A stretch of 64,000 nucleotides of DNA from Planctomycetaceae bacterium (GCA_005798335.1 SYJV01000285.1:53019-117018), one strand, 5' to 3'. Shown: positions 30,870-41,322, counted from the first letter of the stretch. Notes: generated from the letters alone by a model not told the origin. Program-made: numbers and translations.

Positions 30870-33800
30870 ATGAAACTTCAAGATCGAGATCTTAGTAAGG
30901 GCATGAGTGGCGACGATGTCAAGTTGCTGCACTTCGAGCTAAAACAGCTCGGGTTTTTGATTCCGGATACCGAAGTTGCTAGAGCTACCTTTGGCGATGA
31001 AACGTTTAAGGTTGTAACGGAGTTTCAAAAGAAGCATCAATTGCGTCCAACGGGCATTGTCGATCAGATCACGGCTACGGCCATCAATCGTGACTTCGAT
31101 GCTTTGTCGCTTGTGCAAGGACAGGTGCGCGAAGGCGATGACAATCCGTTTACCTCCGGGAAAGTCCTTGCGTTCGACAAAGATCTACGCAGTGAGCAAT
31201 TGCTTGGCGAAAGTGAACTCACCAACGACGGTCGATATGAGATTCGATACTCGGCTGACAAGTTTAGCCGAGCCGAGAAGCGGCTCGCTGATCTGATCGT
31301 TCGCGTTGTTGATCAAACTGGCAATGTGCTGTTTTCATCCGATGTGATCTTCAATGCTCCAACTAGGCAGACCGTTGATGTCGTGCTGAATGGGCGATCG
31401 CGTCCTTCCGAGTTCGAACGGTATGTAAAGGACATTCAGCCGTTGTTAGAGCGAGTCAAGCTGCCTGAACTGACTGAATCGGATATCGACTTCGTGACAG
31501 GTGAAACAGAAATCCCAGTCATGCATGTTGCATTTCTGGTGGTCGCTCATCAACATGCAGTCACTACGGCTATAGACGCCGAGTTGTTTTATGGGCTGTT
31601 TCGTGAGAATGCACCGACTTCACTGCCAGCTTTGCTGACGCAAACGCACAAGACTCTGCGAACGGCAATTGATTCCGCTATCCAGCAGCAAATCATTCCG
31701 AAACGGCCCGAAGCTGAATTGGATCGAGCCATCCAGGCGTTGCTGAAACAGCGCCGCGAACATCTGCTGCAATCCACCGGCGAGGTCTCAGCCGTTTCAG
31801 GTTTGCTCGGCACTGCCGGCTTGAATCGCGATCAACAAGGACAGTTTCTCGAAGCCTATCTGAGTTTCGAGGGCGACTCGGAACAATTTTGGAACTCGTT
31901 GAAATCTACGCCTCTCGCGGGTCAGGTTCGCTCGGTTCAAAACTCTCTTCAAATGGGACTGTTGACTCAAAACAATGTGCCGCTGATGCAGTCGCTGGCG
32001 AAACGTAGTATCCAATCGATTCGTGACCTGGCGAAAATCAAGCCCGATGAACTCAAGAAAATGGCTCTGGAATCCAAAGAGATCCTGGCTGCAATTCCTG
32101 CCGAAGAAGAGTCCGAAAGCGACGACTCCAAGGCGACTCGTTTTTCGAACGAACTGTTTGAAGTGTTGAACGATACAGTTCCCACTACCTTTGTTCAGGA
32201 CGCCTTCGCACGCTCCACCGACACGGTTCGTTCCTCCGCTGCCAGAGTACTATCGCAGTTGCCAGAGTTTGAACTACGGGACGATGATCTTGAGAAAACG
32301 CTCGTGAACAATCCCCGTGTGCTGGAGGGGATCGCAGACTTGGACAAGGTCAAGGGGGTGCTCAAGCGAATGCAGCGAACCTTGCGAGTTGTCTCTCATC
32401 CGCAACACGCACAACTGCTGTTGGACGAAGGATTGGATTCGGCCGCGTCGATCACCAGCCTCTCACCTGCCGCGTTTCAAGAGCGTTACGCGGAAAAGCT
32501 CGGCGGGGTGGCTCAAGCTCGCATGATCTACAGTCGAGCCCAACAGGTGAGCGATACGACGCTGGCGATCGTGTCCACGCTTCAACAATCAATCTCCGAT
32601 GTCTTGACTGCCACGATTGAACCTGTTCCAGAATCGGTCAAAAGTCTACCGAACTTTGCGACGCTATTTGGTCCGCAAAGTATGTGTTCGTGCTCCCATT
32701 GCCGATCGGTCTTGAGCCCAGCCGCTTATTTGGTCGATCTGCTGGAGTTCCTCAATCCGAAAGGTAACGAGAAGCCAATTGATAGACTCCGTAGCAAGCG
32801 GCCAGACATCGAACATATCCTGCTAACTTGCGACAACACCAACACGCCACTTCCCTACATCGACTTAGTCAATGAGGTTCTAGAGTTCTATGTCGCTCAA
32901 GGAAAACTTACCGCCGAAGCAGCCAGAAACACCAACGACGTTTCAGCCGCTGAACTGAACGCCAATCCGCAGAATGTCATTCAAGCCGCTTATGACACGC
33001 TGGCCAAAGCTGTTTATCCACAAACGTTGCCGTTTTATCGGCCGCTGGAGATCGCTCGCCTATACCTCAATCACCTCGGAACCAATCGCCATGCATTGAT
33101 GCAAGCCTATCTGCGCAACGGCTCACCAACGGAGATCGAACTCGCCTGTGAATCGCTGCAGATGACTGCGCTGGAACTCAAGATTGTCACCGGTGTATCG
33201 GACCGTCCCTTGGTGGATTTTTACAACTTGTCTGGGGCGCAGAATCTTGAAACACTGTCGACCATAAAGGTCAGCGAGTTCTTGCGGAGCACATCGCTAA
33301 CCTATGAACAATTGCAAGAACTCTTAAAGACTGCGTTCCTCAACCCAAATGCAGACATCAAGTTGGATGACGAAGACAGTCCGCCGAAGTGCAATCTCGA
33401 CCGCATCAAGTTGAAGGGATTAACAGCCAAGTTCTGGCAGAACGCACATCGCTTTCTCCGGTTGCGGGGCATCGTGGATTGGACAGTTGTCGAGCTTGAT
33501 CTTGTATTCCTGGCAATGGGGATCGACCAGATCACTGACGACACCATGATTCGACTGGCCGCGATGAAGCAATTGCAATCGCTGACAACGCTTCCAGTCG
33601 AAGTTCTCGCCAGTCTGATCGGTATCATGAACGCGAAGTTGCCAAACTCGCTTTACCAAAGACTCTTCCTTAGCAAATCCGTATTGAACTCGACTGCGAT
33701 CTCCGTTTTTGAGGCAGTCCGAGCTGGAACTTCGAATGCTATTCTGGGAGACCATCATTCGACGATTGCTGCTGCGCTGCGGTTGAGTGAAGCCGATATC

Positions 33801-36800
33801 GAATTGTTGTTCAAGCACTTGGGCTTTGAAGCATCGACTCCAATGACTCTCAAGAGACTGTCAGAGTTGCATCGCTATGCAGTTCTTGCTCGTGCAATTC
33901 GGCTTCCCGTCCGCGACTTGATCATCCTGACCAAGCTCACGGAGAAACCTCCGTTTGTTGATGGTAATCCGAGGGCACCGCTGCAATTTATTGATGATGC
34001 GAACAAGATCCGCAAATCAGGTTTCACTGTCGCTCAAATTTACTATCTGTACTACCACGAGAGCGACGCAGCTCGGCCGCTGCAGCCAACCATCGAGAGT
34101 CAGCTTCAACTACTGCGCACGTTAAAGACTAGTTTGCAAGCAACACAGCTTATCGAAAACGATACCCAGGACGCCAAGTTGGAGCTTCTGCGAGCTGGTT
34201 TGTTGGAAGTTGTCGAGGAGGCTGTAATCGATCAAGCCCTGCTGATCATCGAAGGAAGCGACAAGTTAACTCCTGAAGCTCGCGCAAAATTCGTGAAAGA
34301 ACATTTCGCAACGTTTGTGGATCCAGACGAAGCATTGGCGACCTTGCAGAATCAGGCTATCGGCTTCAAGGAACGGTTGAGTTACATCCAAAACGGGTTG
34401 ACACATTACAAACAGAGTGGACTTGTCGTTCAGGTCCTAAGCGAACGGCTGGGAATCGACAGCCGTTCGATGCTGTTACTCCTACAGGATTTTCTTCAGA
34501 CCGCGGAGATTTCAAACGAACCACTGCTTCGATCGTTTTTGCGACTGGCGGCTGTTAAGAAACCGGATTCTAAGAATCCCTCTCTTCAGGAGGAATTTGG
34601 TCCCAACCTGGAACCCATTCTGGACGGTTTGCTGCGTTTGCAGAAAGCAGCCCTGCTCGTTCAAGGCTTTGAAATGACCGACAGCGAAGTCCGTTTGTTC
34701 GGTAAGCAAGGGGCCGACTTCGACGGATTTAACTGGAATGAACTACCGATCAAGGCGGGAAACAACCCAGCGCAACTTCAGTCCTGGCATCGTTTGGCAG
34801 GTTGGTATCGTCTGCGCGATAGCATCGCACAACAGGCAGCGACATTGGCGGATGTCGGACTGGCGGCTGCGAAGTTAGTACCACTTGAGACCGGCGATTC
34901 AAATGCAGATCCACGATTGAGCGCTATCTCAAAACTCAAGCAAGCGTCCGGTTGGTCGGAAGTCGACGTTGATTTCTTGGTTGGACCAGAAGGATTCGAC
35001 CTGAATCAGGCATCGAATTTCCTCGATGAACGCAAGCTGGCTCGCGTTCAGGTTTGCATAGAGATAAGCCGACGACTGGGCGTTTCGTGTTCCACGCTCT
35101 TTGATTGGGCCTCCAGTCAAATCGATGGTAATCTGGCAGATCAAGTCGTCGCAGCGGCCAAAGCGAAGCATTCGGACGAACAATGGCTGTCAATCGCTAA
35201 ACCGCTCAACGATGAATTGCGCGAGCGGCAGAAGTCGGCTCTGGTGAGCTATGTTCTGGCTCATGATCCTGCCGTGAAGATGGCTGGCATTACTCATGGC
35301 AACGGTTTGTTTGAGTATTTCTTGATCGATGTTGAGATGAGCGCTTGTGCCAAGACGTCTCGGATCAAACAAGCGATTTCTTCGATCCAACTATTCGTAC
35401 AGCGCTGTTTGTTGAATCTCGAAGATGGCGTCAGCCCTTCGGCGATCGATGTCGAGCGTTGGGAGTGGATGAAGAACTATCGCGTTTGGGAAGCCAATCG
35501 AAAGGTGTTCCTGTATCCCGAGAATTGGATCGAGCCCGAACTGCGCGATGACAAGACTCCGTTCTTTGAAGAACTGGAATCAGCGCTGCTTCAAAACGAC
35601 TTGTCCTGGTCCACTGCAGAAGACGCGTACGTCAAGTACCTGGAGAAGTTGCATCAAGTGGCGAGGCTCCAACCTTGTGGAATTTATGTCGAAGAACCAG
35701 AAGAACCGGGCGATGATGAGATCGTGCACGTTTTTGCTCGCACGACAGCGACACCGCACAGTCACTTTTACAGAAAGCTCATTAATGGCGACCGCTGGAC
35801 GCCTTGGGAAAAGCTCGATCATGAGATCAATGCGGACCACCTGATCCCAATTGTACGCAATCGTCGGTTGTATCTGATGTGGTTGACGTTTGAAGAGAAG
35901 CCTGACGAGAAACAAGAGCTCCCATGTCAGTATGTTCAAAGTCGTGAGCATTGGCGTTGGTTAAATGTCGAGTATCCGAATTGGCGAATCGAGCATGACG
36001 AGTGGAGAAAAAATCATGCAGCTTGGCGAGGGGAAAAGGCACTCAAAGAAGGCCTGGACTTGGCAGAAAAAACGACTGGCAATGCATTTCCTGATGTAGA
36101 GCTTGGCGAAGAGCCAAGCGAACCGAGAATGCCCGAGGAACCATCTTTTTCCATCCAACCCCCTCTGACACATTGGGAAGTCAAGCTAGCTTGGATCGAA
36201 TACAAAGATGGCCAATGGTCTGCCCGGCAAACATCGACTGATGCGATCGTTTCACCGCACGTAGCAACAACTCTTCAGGATTTGTTCGTAGAACGACCTG
36301 AGATTGGTGACTTCATTTGGCACATGGCCTTCTACAAACTCATCCCGCCGAGAAAGAAAGACTCGATAGACCCTGTCGACTACGAAAAGACGATTATCTC
36401 CGTCCACCTTCCGGAACAGGACACGCACTTTGTTCGCATTGGCAATTTGCCGTTTGGAAATAGTGACGACAATAGTCCACTGACGATCTGGCTTTTCCGT
36501 CGTTATGCTCATCGCGAGAATGTCCTCGATCAACGTACCTATCCGATCGAAGGCTATGAAGCAATTGGGTGCTTTCAAATTCAGTGTGGTCGGAAAGTGG
36601 AAGCCTTTTCGTTCCCAAAGCCGATCAAGGAGTCATTCGAATCGCTTGCTCGACCGGACGGTACCACTAACGAGTCGATGAGATTCGTTCAGAAAACCTC
36701 GGATGACGCACTTCGATTTGCGTCGAAGAAACAGAACTTGGACATCCTACGCTCTGGCCAGGGCGCGTACGAAATTCTTTATGAACATCAAGAGTCTGCG

Positions 36801-39800
36801 TTCAACCTTCGTGCGCCATACCAGAATTTCTTCTATAACAACGCGTCGAAAACCTATTACGTCACGTATGCTGCTGATTCTCCATCCAAGCTGCTGCGAG
36901 CCCCCGGAAATGCGATTGCCTCTGTTCCGATCAAAAGCCACGTACCTCTGTTGCAGGCACTGACAGAGCCGAGTGTTAGCCGATTGCCATCGGGTATTTC
37001 CGTACAGGGAAATTCTCAGCAGTTAAAGGGTTGGAAAAGCAGGAACGCTCGCAAGCTGATCGATCGTGTTAACCGAGGACGATTCGATTCCGTACGAACA
37101 GCTAGGCAAGGGCTTCGCTTTGAGACCTTCTTCCATCCACACGTTTGCGAATGGATGCAACGACTCTACCGCGATGGGCTGCCTGGGCTCCTCACACGTG
37201 GTAGCCAGCGATTGGACAACGGGGCCAAGAATGACAAGACGCTGTTTGAAGTGCATTATGATCCATCGAGTGAAGTTGTAACTCCCTTCCCAACCGAACG
37301 AGTTGATTTTGATCGGGGCGCATACGCTTGCTACAACTGGGAATTATTCTTCCATGTACCGATGTTGATCGCCGTCTCTCTAAGCAAGAATCAACGTTTC
37401 GAGGATGCGATGAAGTGGTTTCACTTCGTCTTCAATCCCATGACTGATGATCCCGGTACGTCGCGGCAACGATATTGGAATACGTTACCATTTATCCAGA
37501 ATGCGATTCCCGAACAGGAACAGATCCAGAACCTATTGCGGACACTTGCAGGCAAAAAACAGGGCTGGAAAGCCATCGAATCGCAGATTGACGAGTGGCG
37601 AACCAATCCATTCAACCCGCATTTGATTGCAAGAATGCGTCTTACGGCGTACCAAAAGCATGTCGTAATGAAGTACATCGACAACCTCATTGCTTGGGCA
37701 GATCAACTCTTCAGCCGTGACACCTTGGAGTCCATAAACGAAGCAACACTTCTATACATTCTCGCATGGAATATTCTCGGCAAAAGGCCACAATCTGTGG
37801 CAAAGCATGACGAGAAATCAGCAAAGTCATACCATCAAATTGCCAAAGACTTGGATGCGTTTGGAAACGCACTTATCAATGCAGAAGGAACCATCCCTTA
37901 CAAAGCTGAGTTGACAAAGGCCTCTAAAACCAACGGAAAGAGCAACTCCAGACGATCATCGCTTATTGCTGCCCCGTCAGCAGGTGGTGCAGGGATACAC
38001 AAGTCCGCGATCCGTTCCCTCAACTTCTGTGTACCGCAGAACGAGGAAATGCTCCGTTGTTGGGACACCGTTGAGGATCGCTTGTTCAAGATTCGGCATT
38101 GTATGAACATCGAAGGGACTGCTCGCCAGCTGCCCTTGTTTGAACCTCCGATCGATCCCGCATTACTCGTGAAAGCGAAAGCGGCAGGACTGGATCTAGG
38201 AAGTGTGCTCAACGAAATGTTCGCACCATTGCCACATTACCGATTTAGCGTGATGCTGCAAAAAGCGATGGAGTTATGTAATGAACTAAAGTCGCTTGGT
38301 GGAGCGTTGCTGTCTGCGCTCGAAAAACGCGATGCGGAGGCAGTATCCAATCTGCGAGCCTCTCAGGAGACAAATCTGCTAAAGTCAATACGCGCTGTGA
38401 AGCGTGATCAGATTGACGAAGCAAAGGCCAACATTGATGCGTTGCAGAAATCTCGACTGACAGTTGAAACTCGATACAACTATTACCGTGACATCGAAAG
38501 GATAATCGTTTCGGAACAGGAACAGCTGGACGACATGTCCACGGCCCATAGTTTCAACTTGACGTCACAAGGATTGCAGGCAGCCGCTTCAGCAGCATTC
38601 TACTTTCCAAACATTTCGACTGGCGTTGGAGGAGCGCCGCCCGGCCCAGTGACGATTGTTGAATATGGAGGCGGGTCAAACATTGGCCCTGCCTTACAAG
38701 TTAGCGCGACGATCTTCAGCATGATCGCATCCGAATTCAGTTATCAGGCAACGCGATCCTCCATCGTTGCTGGCTATGCTCGCCGATGGGCCGACTGGAA
38801 GTTGCAGGAAAAACTTGCGTCACGCGAACTAGACCAAATCGACAAGCAAATCGTAGCTGCCGAAATCCGTCTGGCCATCACGGAGAAGGAACTTGACAAC
38901 CACGAATTGCAAATTGTGAACAGCGAATCTGTTGCCGATTTCCTGCGTTCCAAGTACACGAACGAAGAACTCTACAACTGGATGATCGATCAAACGTCGA
39001 AGGTTTATTTCCAGACTTACAAGCTTGCCTACGATTTGGCGAAACGCGCCGAGCGAACGTACCGCAATGAACTGGGGTTGAGCAAATCCGATTTTGTGAG
39101 ATTTGGCTACTGGGACAATCTTCGCAAAGGTTTGTTGGCGGGCGAACAATTGGCACTCGATCTCAAGCGGATGGACGCCTCTTACCTGCAAAAGAACAAA
39201 CGTGAGTACGAACTGACTAAACACATTTCGCTGCTGCAACTCGATCCGCAGGAATTGATCCGGTTGCGGCAAACGGGCGAGTGCGAATTCAATATTCCAG
39301 AGTGGTGGTTCGACTTGGATAACCCTGGCCATTACATGCGCCGGATCAAGAACGTGAGTCTGTCGATTCCCTGCGTCACCGGCCCCTATGTAGGCGTAAA
39401 TTGTACTTTGTCTTTGCAGAAAAGCTGGACTCGGATTACCGCCGCAGAGGTTGCTGAGAACGGCGAAGACTACCCACGCAAGCCCGATGACGACCTACGG
39501 TTCGTAGGCTCATTGGGTCTTGTTGAATCAATAGTCGTCAGTTCTGCTCAGAACGATAGCGGACTCTTCGAGACGAACTTCCGGGACGAACGCTATCTTC
39601 CATTTGAAAACGCCGGTGTGGACAGTACCTGGAAACTTCGCTTGCCAGCAGATCCCCGCAAGGATTTACCACAGTTCGACTATGACACGATTAGCGATGT
39701 CGTTTTGCATGTTCGATATACTGCCCGAGACGGAGGAGACGTCCTGCGAAAGGCTGCTCTTGGGGCCATCCAACAAGAAGTTAAAGAGGCGAACAGTTTC

Positions 39801-40220
39801 GAGGGACTGACAAGGTTGCTTTCGGTACGACACGAATTCCCAACGGCGTGGGCCAAATTCCAAAATCAAGTGACGGAAGATTCACATTTCGATTTGGCAA
39901 TCAATCTGCGAAGGGAGCACTATCCTCTATGGGCCCAAAAACTCAACTCTGTCGCACGACTCACGATCTTCGTCAAAGGCAACAAAGATTTGCAACTTGG
40001 CAGCAGCATTGATCTTGAGATCACGCCTCCCAAGCCTGACAGCCCCACGACCATTAAGGAATCTCAAACAAATAAAGTAGATGGTGATTTTGGTGACTTG
40101 TTTGAATGGAATTTTCCCAATCCTGACGCGGTACCAACGGGAGATCTGAAAATCACCCTGAACTCGAAAGCAATAACCGACCTTTGGATCGCAGTGACCC
40201 TAATCAACAGCTCCAATTGA
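30870..40220 (+). CDS. TcA pore-forming subunit of a Tc (ABC) toxin with N-terminal peptidoglycan-binding domain
   Basis: The protein has 3116 residues, against about 2500 for the well-studied TcdA1. Residues about 8-75 form a PG_binding_1 fold (GMSGDDVKLLHFELKQLGF, VTEFQKKHQLRPTGIVD), followed by a small beta domain (about 80-170). The VRP1 hallmark CSCSHCRSVLSPAAYLVDLL lies near residues 603-622. A neuraminidase-like domain begins at about 1550 (ENWIEPELRDD). The conserved WFHFVFNPMTDD lies near 2180. Long helices flank a Gly/Ala-rich hydrophobic segment (about 2558-2625), the expected tip of the membrane channel. The last ~400 residues match the TcB-binding domain. By analogy with known Tc toxins it forms a bell-shaped pentamer with an injecting channel that docks the TcB-TcC cage encoded just upstream. 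No signal peptide is visible. Confidence 0.94.
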   Translation: MKLQDRDLSKGMSGDDVKLLHFELKQLGFLIPDTEVARATFGDETFKVVTEFQKKHQLRPTGIVDQITATAINRDFDALSLVQGQVREGDDNPFTSGKVLAFDKDLRSEQLLGESELTNDGRYEIRYSADKFSRAEKRLADLIVRVVDQTGNVLFSSDVIFNAPTRQTVDVVLNGRSRPSEFERYVKDIQPLLERVKLPELTESDIDFVTGETEIPVMHVAFLVVAHQHAVTTAIDAELFYGLFRENAPTSLPALLTQTHKTLRTAIDSAIQQQIIPKRPEAELDRAIQALLKQRREHLLQSTGEVSAVSGLLGTAGLNRDQQGQFLEAYLSFEGDSEQFWNSLKSTPLAGQVRSVQNSLQMGLLTQNNVPLMQSLAKRSIQSIRDLAKIKPDELKKMALESKEILAAIPAEEESESDDSKATRFSNELFEVLNDTVPTTFVQDAFARSTDTVRSSAARVLSQLPEFELRDDDLEKTLVNNPRVLEGIADLDKVKGVLKRMQRTLRVVSHPQHAQLLLDEGLDSAASITSLSPAAFQERYAEKLGGVAQARMIYSRAQQVSDTTLAIVSTLQQSISDVLTATIEPVPESVKSLPNFATLFGPQSMCSCSHCRSVLSPAAYLVDLLEFLNPKGNEKPIDRLRSKRPDIEHILLTCDNTNTPLPYIDLVNEVLEFYVAQGKLTAEAARNTNDVSAAELNANPQNVIQAAYDTLAKAVYPQTLPFYRPLEIARLYLNHLGTNRHALMQAYLRNGSPTEIELACESLQMTALELKIVTGVSDRPLVDFYNLSGAQNLETLSTIKVSEFLRSTSLTYEQLQELLKTAFLNPNADIKLDDEDSPPKCNLDRIKLKGLTAKFWQNAHRFLRLRGIVDWTVVELDLVFLAMGIDQITDDTMIRLAAMKQLQSLTTLPVEVLASLIGIMNAKLPNSLYQRLFLSKSVLNSTAISVFEAVRAGTSNAILGDHHSTIAAALRLSEADIELLFKHLGFEASTPMTLKRLSELHRYAVLARAIRLPVRDLIILTKLTEKPPFVDGNPRAPLQFIDDANKIRKSGFTVAQIYYLYYHESDAARPLQPTIESQLQLLRTLKTSLQATQLIENDTQDAKLELLRAGLLEVVEEAVIDQALLIIEGSDKLTPEARAKFVKEHFATFVDPDEALATLQNQAIGFKERLSYIQNGLTHYKQSGLVVQVLSERLGIDSRSMLLLLQDFLQTAEISNEPLLRSFLRLAAVKKPDSKNPSLQEEFGPNLEPILDGLLRLQKAALLVQGFEMTDSEVRLFGKQGADFDGFNWNELPIKAGNNPAQLQSWHRLAGWYRLRDSIAQQAATLADVGLAAAKLVPLETGDSNADPRLSAISKLKQASGWSEVDVDFLVGPEGFDLNQASNFLDERKLARVQVCIEISRRLGVSCSTLFDWASSQIDGNLADQVVAAAKAKHSDEQWLSIAKPLNDELRERQKSALVSYVLAHDPAVKMAGITHGNGLFEYFLIDVEMSACAKTSRIKQAISSIQLFVQRCLLNLEDGVSPSAIDVERWEWMKNYRVWEANRKVFLYPENWIEPELRDDKTPFFEELESALLQNDLSWSTAEDAYVKYLEKLHQVARLQPCGIYVEEPEEPGDDEIVHVFARTTATPHSHFYRKLINGDRWTPWEKLDHEINADHLIPIVRNRRLYLMWLTFEEKPDEKQELPCQYVQSREHWRWLNVEYPNWRIEHDEWRKNHAAWRGEKALKEGLDLAEKTTGNAFPDVELGEEPSEPRMPEEPSFSIQPPLTHWEVKLAWIEYKDGQWSARQTSTDAIVSPHVATTLQDLFVERPEIGDFIWHMAFYKLIPPRKKDSIDPVDYEKTIISVHLPEQDTHFVRIGNLPFGNSDDNSPLTIWLFRRYAHRENVLDQRTYPIEGYEAIGCFQIQCGRKVEAFSFPKPIKESFESLARPDGTTNESMRFVQKTSDDALRFASKKQNLDILRSGQGAYEILYEHQESAFNLRAPYQNFFYNNASKTYYVTYAADSPSKLLRAPGNAIASVPIKSHVPLLQALTEPSVSRLPSGISVQGNSQQLKGWKSRNARKLIDRVNRGRFDSVRTARQGLRFETFFHPHVCEWMQRLYRDGLPGLLTRGSQRLDNGAKNDKTLFEVHYDPSSEVVTPFPTERVDFDRGAYACYNWELFFHVPMLIAVSLSKNQRFEDAMKWFHFVFNPMTDDPGTSRQRYWNTLPFIQNAIPEQEQIQNLLRTLAGKKQGWKAIESQIDEWRTNPFNPHLIARMRLTAYQKHVVMKYIDNLIAWADQLFSRDTLESINEATLLYILAWNILGKRPQSVAKHDEKSAKSYHQIAKDLDAFGNALINAEGTIPYKAELTKASKTNGKSNSRRSSLIAAPSAGGAGIHKSAIRSLNFCVPQNEEMLRCWDTVEDRLFKIRHCMNIEGTARQLPLFEPPIDPALLVKAKAAGLDLGSVLNEMFAPLPHYRFSVMLQKAMELCNELKSLGGALLSALEKRDAEAVSNLRASQETNLLKSIRAVKRDQIDEAKANIDALQKSRLTVETRYNYYRDIERIIVSEQEQLDDMSTAHSFNLTSQGLQAAASAAFYFPNISTGVGGAPPGPVTIVEYGGGSNIGPALQVSATIFSMIASEFSYQATRSSIVAGYARRWADWKLQEKLASRELDQIDKQIVAAEIRLAITEKELDNHELQIVNSESVADFLRSKYTNEELYNWMIDQTSKVYFQTYKLAYDLAKRAERTYRNELGLSKSDFVRFGYWDNLRKGLLAGEQLALDLKRMDASYLQKNKREYELTKHISLLQLDPQELIRLRQTGECEFNIPEWWFDLDNPGHYMRRIKNVSLSIPCVTGPYVGVNCTLSLQKSWTRITAAEVAENGEDYPRKPDDDLRFVGSLGLVESIVVSSAQNDSGLFETNFRDERYLPFENAGVDSTWKLRLPADPRKDLPQFDYDTISDVVLHVRYTARDGGDVLRKAALGAIQQEVKEANSFEGLTRLLSVRHEFPTAWAKFQNQVTEDSHFDLAINLRREHYPLWAQKLNSVARLTIFVKGNKDLQLGSSIDLEITPPKPDSPTTIKESQTNKVDGDFGDLFEWNFPNPDAVPTGDLKITLNSKAITDLWIAVTLINSSN

Positions 40221-40410
40221 TGATCTTGGCAACAGACCAGTCTACGCTGGTGGGAATAAAGCCGACGCGAGTTTTATTTTGGAAATAAGCATTGAAAACG
40301 GACCCGGGGCTAATTGAGGCGAATGTTCGTAGCGAACTTCGCGAAGCGGAGTCTGCGGCTGGTCGGGTGTGGTCATGAAAGGAAAACTGAAAAGCAATCT
40401 GGAATATCAT

Positions 40411-40561
40411 GCCGAAGTTTGTCTTCGATCATCCGTCCAATCCGTGTAATCCGCGGTTTTGTTTCACATCGAATGCCGGGAATCTAACCACGGATTTCAC
40501 AGATAACACGGATGAGAAACAGGAACATTGGTCAAGTTCAAACTAATCCGCCTGTGTTGCG
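40411..40561. repeat. 151-bp direct repeat, copy 1
   Basis: This copy starts with GCCGAAGTTTGTCTTCGATC and ends with CCGCCTGTGTTGCG. It is nearly identical to the copy at 40661-40811; I count only three or four differing bases. Inside, AATCCGCGGTT can pair with AACCACGGATT, and the element contains the CACGGATTTCACAGATAACA type of motif that recurs between genes in many planctomycete and verrucomicrobial genomes. Confidence 0.9.
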
Positions 40562-40660
40562 AGTCTTGAACAAGTTGGCGATAGCGTTCAAGCCGTCTCC
40601 GGTGGGGAGATCTAAACTCTTTGTGGTCGCATAATTTTCCCATGCTCTTCCGGTTGCACC

Positions 40661-40811
40661 GCCGAAGTTTGTCTTCGATCATCCGTCCAATCCGTGTAAT
40701 CCGTGGTTTTGTTTCACATCGAATGCCGGGAATCTAACCACGGATTTCACAGATAACACGGATGAGAAACAGAAACATTGGTCAAATTCAAACTAATCCG
40801 CCTGTGTTGCG
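40661..40811. repeat. 151-bp direct repeat, copy 2
   Basis: Second copy, offset by exactly 250 bases from the first. It carries AATCCGTGGTT where copy 1 has AATCCGCGGTT, which makes its internal stem with AACCACGGATT perfect, and CAGAAACATT where copy 1 has CAGGAACATT. The 99 bases between the copies are unique and carry no gene. Confidence 0.9.
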
Positions 40812-40942
40812 CCACCAAAATACACGATGTCAGATCATTCACATACTCCCTATGTTACCAAATCGGCTCCTGACCCCTTTTTTTTTCTCGCCTTGCCCAT
40901 CCGACTTAGCAGCGACAAGAGCAACTAGGACGGACATCTCCG

Positions 40943-41021
40943 ACTCTGTGACTCTGCGACTCTGTGTGACAACTTTCAGTTACACGGATTGGATTCACAC
41001 AGAGGCACAGAGCCACAGAGT
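40943..41021. repeat. 27-nt imperfect inverted repeat of ACTCTGTG / CACAGAGT type
   Basis: The left arm (40943-40969) and right arm (40995-41021) pair at 24 of 27 positions around a 25-base loop. Each arm itself repeats the CTCTGTG word. Elements of this kind are common mobile-looking intergenic repeats in planctomycetes. Transcribed, it would form a strong hairpin and could end transcription from either side. Confidence 0.8.
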
Positions 41022-41322
41022 TTTCGGCACCCATTGCCTTCAGCTTATTCTCAGTACAGCTACATCTTTCTCCACATGCTTACGCTCGCGCCCAATTTGA
41101 CGCTTACCGCCGGACTGCCAGGCGACGATCATTCCACGTCACCTGAACCATGCCCAGAAATCTGGTCTTGAGATGGATTGCTTGCAACACCGTATTCACA
41201 TTTTGTGGCCACAGAATCAAGCGAAATCGAAAAGCAGTCGATACTCTTGTCATGGTGCGCCTGAGTATTCGGCGCAATTCCGGTGTTTTGACACTAATGT
41301 CTCGGCGCTCGCAGCGCGTGGG

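Larger units (their letters stand above)
40221..41322. other. Repeat-bearing non-coding region after the Tc genes
   Basis: About 1.1 kb holds no gene I can support. It contains a small hairpin (GTTCGTAGCGAAC at 40325-40337, followed by the palindrome CTTCGCGAAG), two 151-bp direct repeats and a 27-nt inverted repeat (listed separately), and a run of nine to ten T residues near 40876. A 112-codon frame across the repeats (40762-41100) is a product of the repeats. No clear rho-independent terminator directly follows the TcA stop. Confidence 0.6.

Noticed and set aside
40762..41100. 112-codon frame in the repeat region after TcA
   Set aside because: It runs through the 151-bp repeat and the inverted repeat; no protein family is seen.
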